Source: an uncultured Roseburia sp. (GTDB taxonomy: Bacteria; Bacillota; Clostridia; Lachnospirales; Lachnospiraceae). Taken from it: a DNA stretch of 47,913 nucleotides. The notes below the pieces were generated by a model. That model searched no databases, was not told the DNA's origin, and was given only the letters and a program-made list of their open reading frames with translations. Every line of letters starts with the position of its first letter. The stretch's first letter is position 1. Positions 7,815-14,674 of this stretch are shown here, in pieces. The stretch spans positions 1-47,913 of the forward strand of contig CAJTOI010000025.1 in NCBI GenBank assembly GCA_910577925.1. The letters are read 5' to 3'. The translations under genes and the position numbers were made by a program.

Positions 7815-9569
7815 CTACTCCTCCCTTTCCTGTGTTTCCGTCTCCGCCTGCTGCTCTGTACCTTCCATAGGCTCCGGCTCGATTCCCGTCGCATAAGCCA
7901 TTGTGATTGCCTGTCTCGTATCGTCAAGCAGCGCCATTGTCGCATCCCGCTTTTCCGCGGTCAAATCCGTTGTTGTCTCAAGATTTTGTATCTGCTCTGC
8001 CACCTCTTCGTGAAGCGAAAGCATTTCCTCCTGCGTAATCCCGTCCGCCTTAAATTTGGTCGCATACTGCTGCATCGCGCCCCGCGCAAGTTCCAGCAGT
8101 TCAAGCTTTACAATCTCGCTCTCCGCTTCATCCGCACAGACCGCGGCAACCAGTTCCTGCAGACGCACAAAAAAAGGCTGATACATTCCTCTGTCGCTGG
8201 CTTCAACCGTATGAATCGAAATATCGCGGTAAAATTCACCGATACTCGCATACACCTGCGCCATCCCCAGATTGGGATATCCTTCCGGCGCATTGTGAAT
8301 CACGTCTGTAAACCACTCAATCGCGCTTTTCATCCGGGTCACCTGATTATCACTGCCATCGCCGTAGGAATAGTAATACCAGTATAATTTCGCCGTCTCA
8401 AAACAGACCTCGACATAATTCTCTGCATCCGCCTTTAATTCGGTCTGATGGTTTTTTATCTGTTTTACAAGGATTGCCTGTTCGTCAGGATCAAATTTTC
8501 CGTCTTCTTTGAATATCTGAATCAACTGCAGATAGGCCTCCGGATTCCCCGCCTTATTCGGAACCGCGATTCCCTCCTGATACAGGGCAATCTTTTCCTC
8601 ATAATCCGCCGTTTTTGCGGCTTCCTCCATCAAGCTCTGATAATTGTCCGTCGCCTGCTGCACCGCCATGTGTCCGAATACCGCCCCTGTCACCGCAAAT
8701 CCCACCGCAAGCACCGCGGAAGCGGCAAATGCGCCAAGCTTCCTTTTCTGTTTCCGCCGGTACTTATCGTCGATCTCCTCAAAATGTTCGAGCGCATACA
8801 TCAGTTCCGCGCAGGATTGATACCGGTCGTCCGGGTTTCGCTGTACACATTTTATAATGATGTTCTCAAGCCCGCCCGACAGAGACGGATTGATCTCCCG
8901 TATCGGCTTAATCTCATAGGGCGGCTCACTGGGATTGCAGCCGGTCACAAGGTGATAGAGCGTCGCTCCAAGGCAGTAGATATCCGTTCTCGCATCTGTC
9001 TGCCCCATCCCTCCGAACTGCTCCGGTGCCGCGTAGCCGATCGTTCCGAGACAGGTCGTATCCGCGATATTGCGCGTCTTATATTCCCGCGCCGTCCCGA
9101 AGTCAATCAGCGTCAACGTGCCGTCCGGCTTTAGCATCACATTGGCCGGTTTCATATCGCGGTAAATGATCGCGGGCTCCCTGGAGTGGAGATACCCCAG
9201 CACATCGCACAGCTGCAGTGCCCACTCGATCACATCCTCCTGCGGCTGTGCGCCATATTCGTCCAGCGCGGCTGAGAGCGAATTTCCCTCGATATAATCC
9301 ATGACAATCAGAAAATTATCACTGTTTTCAATCACGTCAATAATACTCGGAAGATTCGGATGCCGCAGTCTTTTAAGCATATCCGTCTCCACGATGAGCC
9401 CCTGGCGAACAGCCTCAAAATCAAGCACCCCGTCTTTCCGGACCTCCTTGATCGCCCATGTCTTATTGGCTTTTTCATTGATCGCCATGTACACGACACT
9501 CATCCCGCCATGACCGATCTCGCTTAATATTTTGTACTTTCCATCCACAAGGGATCCTATCTCAAGCAT
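7815..9569 (-). CDS. Transmembrane Ser/Thr protein kinase (PknB/PrkC-type, no PASTA domains)
   Basis: A 584-residue Hanks-type kinase; the start is placed at 9569 (MLEIGSLVDG). Visible kinase features: Gly-rich loop GHGGMS (19-24), AIK with Lys41, Glu61 of helix C, catalytic YRDMKPAN (136-143; Tyr instead of the usual His of HRD), DFG (156-158) and APE (181-183). After a basic stretch (RRKQKRK) comes a single membrane helix at about 279-300. The outside part (301-584) is helical and acidic, looks TPR-like, and has no PASTA repeats, unlike PrkC of Bacillus. It lies between a PP2C phosphatase and an ETTV-repeat membrane protein, forming a kinase/phosphatase/FHA cluster. Its likely substrates are threonines of neighbouring proteins. 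The ribosome binding site (GGGTGAG) is only moderate. An upstream TTG at 9584 is a less likely start. Confidence 0.92.
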   Translation of the reverse strand: MLEIGSLVDGKYKILSEIGHGGMSVVYMAINEKANKTWAIKEVRKDGVLDFEAVRQGLIVETDMLKRLRHPNLPSIIDVIENSDNFLIVMDYIEGNSLSAALDEYGAQPQEDVIEWALQLCDVLGYLHSREPAIIYRDMKPANVMLKPDGTLTLIDFGTAREYKTRNIADTTCLGTIGYAAPEQFGGMGQTDARTDIYCLGATLYHLVTGCNPSEPPYEIKPIREINPSLSGGLENIIIKCVQRNPDDRYQSCAELMYALEHFEEIDDKYRRKQKRKLGAFAASAVLAVGFAVTGAVFGHMAVQQATDNYQSLMEEAAKTADYEEKIALYQEGIAVPNKAGNPEAYLQLIQIFKEDGKFDPDEQAILVKQIKNHQTELKADAENYVEVCFETAKLYWYYYSYGDGSDNQVTRMKSAIEWFTDVIHNAPEGYPNLGMAQVYASIGEFYRDISIHTVEASDRGMYQPFFVRLQELVAAVCADEAESEIVKLELLELARGAMQQYATKFKADGITQEEMLSLHEEVAEQIQNLETTTDLTAEKRDATMALLDDTRQAITMAYATGIEPEPMEGTEQQAETETQEREE

Positions 9570-9593
9570 CTCTCTCACCCGCAAACAAAGCTT

Positions 9594-10361
9594 TTAAAAG
9601 GTTCTTATCGTAATCACAGAAATGTTATCCCGCTCATTTCTCTGCTTATTCAGCGCAATCAGCGCCCGCTCTCTTTCCTGCATCGTCTCCGCGCTTACCA
9701 TGCGCTCCGGAGAAAAATACGCATAGATCTCTTCCGCGCTGACCTCATGGCGAAACCCGTCGCTGCAGAGCATATAAACTGCGTCTTTTTTCATTTCCCC
9801 GGAAAAGAAATCGGGATATACCATATCCGACGCACCGATGCACTGCAAAAGCACGCTTCGTCTCGCATCCCGCTCGGCCTCGGCCTCAGTCAGCTGCCCC
9901 TGCTCTACTTCCCGCGCCACAAGCGTCTGATCCTTTGTCAGGACACGCGCGTTCTGCACAATCTCATATACCCGGCTGTCACCGACATTTCCGATATAAT
10001 AGCGTCCCCGGTACAACAGGAGCACGACTGCAGTAGTCCCGAGCTGAATCGCACTTTTCTTTCCATAATCCTTAATCTTTTCGTTATATTCCATAAAAAC
10101 CCGGCTCCATTCCGTCCGGATACCGCCCTCCGCCACCCCGGCGGCACAGAGCGCCGGCAGCCGCTCTTTCGCCCATCGGTCAAACGCTTTTACCACGCTT
10201 GCACTGGCAAGCTCCCCCTTTGCCAGCCCGCCCATCCCGTCGCAGAGAACGGCAAATACCAGTTTTTCCCCGTTGACCGTCAATACTTTTACTTGCAGGC
10301 TGTCCTGATTGCTTTCCTTCACCGTCCCGATGTCCGTACTCGCAGATACAATAAAATTCAC
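9594..10361 (-). CDS. PP2C-type (PPM) Ser/Thr protein phosphatase
   Basis: A 255-residue phosphatase covering the full PPM fold. Metal-binding motifs are visible: the N-terminal DIGTVKESNQD (ending at Asp20), DGMGG (41-45), the central IGNVGDSRVYE, MLCSDGF, and the terminal ERDNISVITI. It should dephosphorylate Ser/Thr residues modified by the adjacent membrane kinase, as PrpC does for PrkC in Bacillus. It starts with GTG at 10361 (MNFIVSAS) behind AAAGGAG, and is followed by the kinase gene after about 24 bases. It has no membrane segment and is cytosolic. Confidence 0.93.
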   Translation of the reverse strand: MNFIVSASTDIGTVKESNQDSLQVKVLTVNGEKLVFAVLCDGMGGLAKGELASASVVKAFDRWAKERLPALCAAGVAEGGIRTEWSRVFMEYNEKIKDYGKKSAIQLGTTAVVLLLYRGRYYIGNVGDSRVYEIVQNARVLTKDQTLVAREVEQGQLTEAEAERDARRSVLLQCIGASDMVYPDFFSGEMKKDAVYMLCSDGFRHEVSAEEIYAYFSPERMVSAETMQERERALIALNKQRNERDNISVITIRTF

Positions 10362-10374
10362 GTCTTATACTCCT

Positions 10375-11916
10375 TTACATCATCCGAAATTCAAACTCCT
10401 CATCCGCCAGCGTCACCTTATCCCCGTGCGCTAAACCGCTCTCCGTATTGCTGGGAATCATAGCGCCGTTTATAAATGTATGATTTGTCGAATTTGTATC
10501 TTCCACAAAAAATGCTCCGTCACGAAAAATAAAATTTGCATGACTGCGGCTCACCGCCGTGTTATCCCCGATAAAATAATCCACAAAGCTTCTCTCCTTG
10601 CCGACGCGGAACATCGGCTTGTTCAGCAGAATCTGCTCGCCTGTTTTCCGCCGCACCAGATACGCCTGCCGGCTGCCTCCCTGCGGTGAGATTCTCAACA
10701 CCGTCGTCTCTCCGCTTGCCACGGAAAGAACCGTCGTCTCCCCGAAATTCCCGCTCTGCGGTATCGAAGCTCCAGTACCGCTCTGCGGTATGGGGCCGGA
10801 TATTCCGTTCCGCGCGCCGTACGAGATATCCTGCAGCGTCATATTCTGCGCCTGTCCCGGTGCGGCAGCCGCCCCCGCGGCGCCTCCCTGCGCCTTTGAC
10901 GCTTTTCCCGCCTTCGGCTGCTTTGACGCCTTTCCCGCTTTCTGCTTTTTACTCTCCTTTTTTAAATCTTTCTGCGCTTTGTATGCCGCCGCATTTTCTT
11001 TGTTGTAATGCTGCAGCAGATAAAACAGCGAAATTTCTTTTTCACCTTGCGCCGCCGGTACCGGCTGCTGCGCAGGCGGCGACGTTACGGACGGCGGAAT
11101 CGCCATCGACGGCGGCGCAGACAGACCCGGAATCTCCGGCTGTATCTGCGAAACCTCCGGCTGTGTCTGCAAAATCCCCGGCTGTGTCTCCGGCTGCCTC
11201 TGCATAACCTCCGGCTGTGCCTGTTGCCGCAATGGCATGGCGGGCGAAATATTCCCTGACGGCGGCGCGGCCTGCGCAGACAACTCCGGCGCCCCCGGCC
11301 CGACCGGCGGCTGTCCGAATGTCGATGCGGCCTGCACCGGATTCCGGTCCGTCAAAATCATCGTCATATTTTCGAGTTCCTGCAGCAGACTGCCAAACGC
11401 GGAGAGCGAGAGCACCGGCGCGCTGTTCAGATAATTGATGATCCGCGCCACATAATCGCAGTCCTCTCCCGAATCAAACTGTGTGCAGAACATAATATTC
11501 TTAAAAAAGGCTCCCATATCCCGCACGGGCTGCTCCGGACTTAGCACAGGCATGCAGATGAGCTCGACTTTTCCGCTGCTCACATCCACATAGATATATT
11601 CCGCATCCAGCAAAATGGAACCCACATCTATCATATATTCTTCCGCCGCCATAAGCGCCGAAACGATGCTGGTAAAGACTCCGAGCAGCCGTTTTTTGCT
11701 GACGGTTCCCATAAAAAACTGTTTCAGTGAGATTCTTGCGGAAATGTTATATTTTAAATATTTTCTGCTGTCCTGCTGCGTATAAAGCGCCGGTATAATC
11801 CCGGTTATTTTATTGTTTGTAATCATGCCAAGACTCATCGTGTCAATTTTTTCTGCGGACAGATCATAGATGAGCCAGGTGCTTGTCCCCTGAGTTTCGT
11901 AGCTAAATTCTCTCAT
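10375..11916 (-). CDS. DUF6382 + FHA domain protein with two ETTVL motifs
   Basis: A 513-residue cytosolic protein in three parts. Residues 1 to about 175 match the DUF6382 N-terminal domain as I know it (SLGMITNNKI, KKRLLGVFTSIVSALMAAEEYM). A long Pro/Gln/Ala-rich linker with QPE repeats and a Lys-rich block follows (about 195-390). An FHA domain sits at about 417-510 with the expected phosphothreonine-binding residues: Arg437 (FRVGKE), SRSH (456-459) and NSTNHTFING (475 onward). Just before the FHA domain, ETTVL occurs at 393 and 403. This resembles GarA/OdhI, where a phosphorylated ETT motif folds back on the protein's own FHA domain. The gene precedes the PP2C and kinase genes, so it is probably the cytosolic reader of the kinase. 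The ribosome binding site before 11916 is weak. Confidence 0.88.
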   Translation of the reverse strand: MREFSYETQGTSTWLIYDLSAEKIDTMSLGMITNNKITGIIPALYTQQDSRKYLKYNISARISLKQFFMGTVSKKRLLGVFTSIVSALMAAEEYMIDVGSILLDAEYIYVDVSSGKVELICMPVLSPEQPVRDMGAFFKNIMFCTQFDSGEDCDYVARIINYLNSAPVLSLSAFGSLLQELENMTMILTDRNPVQAASTFGQPPVGPGAPELSAQAAPPSGNISPAMPLRQQAQPEVMQRQPETQPGILQTQPEVSQIQPEIPGLSAPPSMAIPPSVTSPPAQQPVPAAQGEKEISLFYLLQHYNKENAAAYKAQKDLKKESKKQKAGKASKQPKAGKASKAQGGAAGAAAAPGQAQNMTLQDISYGARNGISGPIPQSGTGASIPQSGNFGETTVLSVASGETTVLRISPQGGSRQAYLVRRKTGEQILLNKPMFRVGKERSFVDYFIGDNTAVSRSHANFIFRDGAFFVEDTNSTNHTFINGAMIPSNTESGLAHGDKVTLADEEFEFRMM

Positions 11917-11949
11917 TTGTTCTCACACTTTCTTTTTATCAGTCCGAAA

Positions 11950-13245
11950 TCATACAATCGAATACAGACGTATCAGCGTCCAGTCGTCTCCCCGCTTCAC
12001 CGGAGCCGTCCCGTCCTTGTTAAACGGATAGGCCATATCAAATTCGGCCTCAACCACAATTTCTCCCCGCAAATTGATATACCCCCATTTGCCATCGTAC
12101 CTGACCGGCGCCAACCCCTGTGCGAAAGGATATGCATCTTCATAGACAGCCTCCACGACCCACTCTCCGTCCGTATTGATATAACCCCATTTCCCTGCGG
12201 TACACACAGCGGTCACTTCTTCTGCAAACGGGCGTGCGGCTTCATAGAGCCGTTCCCCGACTGCCTCTCCTTTTTCGTTCAGCAGCATATAGCCGTCCGC
12301 CGTCCGTGCAAAAATCCGTTTTTCTCCGCAGCAGAACCCCGCCTCATCCGTAGCCACATCGTCATATACATACTCTGTCAACAGTGTAAAATCATCTTTT
12401 ATCAGCGCCCATTTACCGTCTTTTTTGACTGCGGCCACCCTTTCCCGAAATGCGGTTGCCTCCTCCCACTCCAGTTCCGTCAGCACATGCATCGCTTCGT
12501 CGACGTACCCCGCTTTTCCGTCCTTTTTGACTGCGATACGGTTTTCCGACAAAACCCCGAGTTCTTCGTACTCCTTGTCCGGCACGATTTTTTTCCGACC
12601 CTTTTTATTGACGTAAAAGCATGCTCCGTCCTGCATGACAGGTGCAACCTGCGGTTCATCCCCACAAAAATACCCCGCCTTCTCGCTTGTGATCGGAATC
12701 ACAATATTTCCTTCCGTATCTACAACACCATAACTCCCGTTATTTCCTGCCACCGCATATTGTCCGTAATAGGGAAACATTTCTTCGCAATAGAAATAAA
12801 TCTCTTCATAATATCCGCGATACTGTCTCCACAAAGCATTTACACGCTCATTTTTTTCCTCATTATTTCTCAATTCCTTCAGCAGCAGAACCGCATCCTT
12901 TTTCTTCCCGTTTTCGCAATAATATTCCACAAGCATCTCAAGCGCCGTTTCATCTGTCTTATGCTGATAAATCAACGCTTCGCATGTCGTGACAAATTCC
13001 GTCGTATCTCCCAGCAGCAGCTGCATTTCCGCAATTTTATGGCTGATTTCTGAGCTCTTGGGCGTCAGGGATAACGCCGCTTCATACTCTGTCAACGCAT
13101 CCTCGTAGATCTCCTTTTTCTCATATTCTCTTGCAGCCACCACATGCTTTTCTGCCTCAGCTGATTTCCCGAATACCGCCTGTACTGTCTCATACCATCC
13201 AAGTACCAGCAGGAATACCAGTAAAATTGAAATCTTTTTCCTCAT
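11950..13245 (-). CDS. WG-repeat protein with N-terminal TPR-like segment, secreted or membrane-tethered
   Basis: A 431-residue protein. The chosen start (13245, MRKKISILLVFLL) gives an N-terminal hydrophobic segment that is either a signal peptide or an anchor, with GAGGA seven bases upstream; the ATG at 13257 lacks a ribosome binding site. Residues about 30-150 look like TPR helices (YEKKEIYEDALTEYEAAL). From about 155 to the end there are WG/KWG-type repeats, for example DGKAGYVDE, DGKWALIKDD, AGKWGYINTDGEWVVE and DGKWGYINLRGEIVVE, the pattern of the WG_beta_rep family. Such proteins usually form a beta-propeller-like scaffold; the ligand is unknown. It sits between the Tad pilus genes and the FHA/phosphatase/kinase genes and could be an outside component of either. 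Confidence 0.8.
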   Translation of the reverse strand: MRKKISILLVFLLVLGWYETVQAVFGKSAEAEKHVVAAREYEKKEIYEDALTEYEAALSLTPKSSEISHKIAEMQLLLGDTTEFVTTCEALIYQHKTDETALEMLVEYYCENGKKKDAVLLLKELRNNEEKNERVNALWRQYRGYYEEIYFYCEEMFPYYGQYAVAGNNGSYGVVDTEGNIVIPITSEKAGYFCGDEPQVAPVMQDGACFYVNKKGRKKIVPDKEYEELGVLSENRIAVKKDGKAGYVDEAMHVLTELEWEEATAFRERVAAVKKDGKWALIKDDFTLLTEYVYDDVATDEAGFCCGEKRIFARTADGYMLLNEKGEAVGERLYEAARPFAEEVTAVCTAGKWGYINTDGEWVVEAVYEDAYPFAQGLAPVRYDGKWGYINLRGEIVVEAEFDMAYPFNKDGTAPVKRGDDWTLIRLYSIV

Positions 13246-13256
13246 AATTTTCCTCA

Positions 13257-13345
13257 TTTCTGCGCGGCTTTTTGCGCATATCAAGTTTGTGGATGCCCCG
13301 CAGACACAAACTTGGGAGTGAAAGATTTGAAAAATCTTTCACTCT
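13257..13345. repeat. Dispersed 60-bp palindromic repeat (copy 1) plus adjoining hairpin
   Basis: Positions 13257-13316 match 47801-47860 at 56 of 60 bases in the same orientation. The unit contains TGCGC...GCGCA and a 10-bp perfect inverted repeat, CAAGTTTGTG (13282-13291) with CACAAACTTG (13305-13314). Directly after it, GAGTGAAAGATT pairs with AATCTTTCACTC (about 13317-13345) as a second, 12-bp perfect stem. At the other copy the sequence after the unit is different but also self-complementary. This copy fills the gap between the prepilin peptidase and WG-repeat genes. The hairpin lacks a T-run, so it is not an obvious terminator. Confidence 0.75.
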
Positions 13346-13376
13346 TAACTCCATACGCACATGCTTTTTATCTGTT

Positions 13377-13922
13377 TTATACGCCGAGCAGCGCCGTCGC
13401 AATAAATCCGGCAAACACAAACGGGACAAACGGGATCTCATCTTTTAAATGAATTTTTTTGCCGAGCAGCTTTCCTGCGCTGTAAACCGCCGCCAAAAAT
13501 AACGCCCCAAGCATTACCGACAATACCGCATCCGGCCCCAGATAAAACCCAATCACGCCAAACAGCTTAATATCCCCGGCGCCCATCCCATTCCTGCAAA
13601 TCAGATTCCCCAGAAAAAGAACTGCCATACCGAGAACCGCCCCCACCACCGAAGATAAAAGAAAACTCCCCAGATATCCCGGATACAGCAGCGCCTCCGG
13701 CACAAAAAGCGCAAGCCGCAGCGCAAGCAACAGCAAAATGCTTTTATTGGGCACAATTCTCTTTTCCAGATCCACAGCCGCAAGATACGCCAGCATATAA
13801 CCCAGCAGAAAATAGCGGATTATTTTTACGGCCCCATATTCCAACAGAGAGGCAACACAGGAAAATCCCAGCGAAAACAGAACAATTCCGACCCATATCA
13901 TTCCTTTTTGCAGCTTCGTCAT
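13377..13922 (-). CDS. Prepilin peptidase (TadV/CpaA-like, A24 family)
   Basis: A 181-residue integral membrane aspartic protease. It would cleave the leader of the Flp pilin and TadE-like pseudopilins encoded just upstream. Both active-site regions of family A24 are visible: the first Asp in AAVDLEKRIVPN and the second in GMGAGDIKLFG (the GxGD motif). At least five hydrophobic segments are spread along the protein. There is no N-terminal methyltransferase domain, as expected for the short TadV/CpaA type. Two adjacent ATGs (13925, 13922) follow GAGGAG; 13922 gives the better spacing. It is the last structural gene of the Tad cluster. Confidence 0.9.
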   Translation of the reverse strand: MTKLQKGMIWVGIVLFSLGFSCVASLLEYGAVKIIRYFLLGYMLAYLAAVDLEKRIVPNKSILLLLALRLALFVPEALLYPGYLGSFLLSSVVGAVLGMAVLFLGNLICRNGMGAGDIKLFGVIGFYLGPDAVLSVMLGALFLAAVYSAGKLLGKKIHLKDEIPFVPFVFAGFIATALLGV

Positions 13923-13936
13923 CATGTTCTCCTCTG

Positions 13937-14656
13937 TCACCACAAACGTGTAGATGCATTCAGACACATCTCGTGCTCTCCAAAATCAAGAAACGGGAAC
14001 ATCTGATTTTTCACCTTAAACCGCACCGTGATAGTAATGTCTTTTTTCCCGCCTTCCAGCATCAGCTTGGAGTCCCCGAAATCCAGTCCGTCCATACCGC
14101 CCACAATTCCGACTTCCTCCAGATAGGCGTCCGGATCGTCCACAAGTTCTTTCAGATAGGCTTCCAGCTGTCCTTCCGCAATCTTTGAAAAAATGGCTGT
14201 GCAGATCGCATTCTCCAAATCCGATTTTCCAACCGCCACCAATCCTGTCAGGAGTCCTTCCGGATTATTAAAATATCCTCTTGTAATGTCCGCCGCGGCA
14301 TCCGCATCCCGCATCGCATCGATCAATCCCGTCACTGTTTCCTCCGTAAGCCCGCCTCCAAGATTCTGCACCGCCCCGGATAATCCGCTCACCGCGGACA
14401 CAATCTGTGAAATATTACTTCGCGTCTCTTTTGCATCGTCCGCACACTGCCCCATCGTCGCAGCCATCCCCGTCTTTGTCAGCAAATACCCGTACTGCGA
14501 TATCTGCATCGCTGTTCCATTGATGGCATGCTGCATCACCGTCTGCGCGCGCGTCAATCTTGCAAAATTAAGCAGCGTCAGAAATGCAGCCAAAAATAAA
14601 ACGAGAAACACGGCGGCCTCCACCGTCATGGAACCTTTTTCTTTTCTTTTTTCCAT
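13937..14656 (-). CDS. TadE-like pseudopilin
   Basis: A 239-residue protein with the short prepilin-type leader KRKEKGSMTVEAAVFLVLFL: a basic leader, a likely processing site after Gly, Glu at +5 and a long hydrophobic helix, matching TadE-like proteins. The remainder (about 35-239) is an extracytoplasmic domain without recognised motifs. It is probably processed by the prepilin peptidase encoded immediately downstream and serves as a minor component of the Tad pilus. The ATG at 14656 opens with MEKRKEKG; the upstream TadG-like gene ends 18 bases before. Confidence 0.8.
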   Translation of the reverse strand: MEKRKEKGSMTVEAAVFLVLFLAAFLTLLNFARLTRAQTVMQHAINGTAMQISQYGYLLTKTGMAATMGQCADDAKETRSNISQIVSAVSGLSGAVQNLGGGLTEETVTGLIDAMRDADAAADITRGYFNNPEGLLTGLVAVGKSDLENAICTAIFSKIAEGQLEAYLKELVDDPDAYLEEVGIVGGMDGLDFGDSKLMLEGGKKDITITVRFKVKNQMFPFLDFGEHEMCLNASTRLW

Positions 14657-14674
14657 ACCGCGTCCGCCTTCCTT

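Noticed and set aside
13317..13345. 12-bp perfect hairpin considered as terminator between the pilus genes and the WG-repeat gene
   Set aside because: There is no T-run on either strand right after the stem, and it belongs to the repeat unit; it could only be an attenuator.
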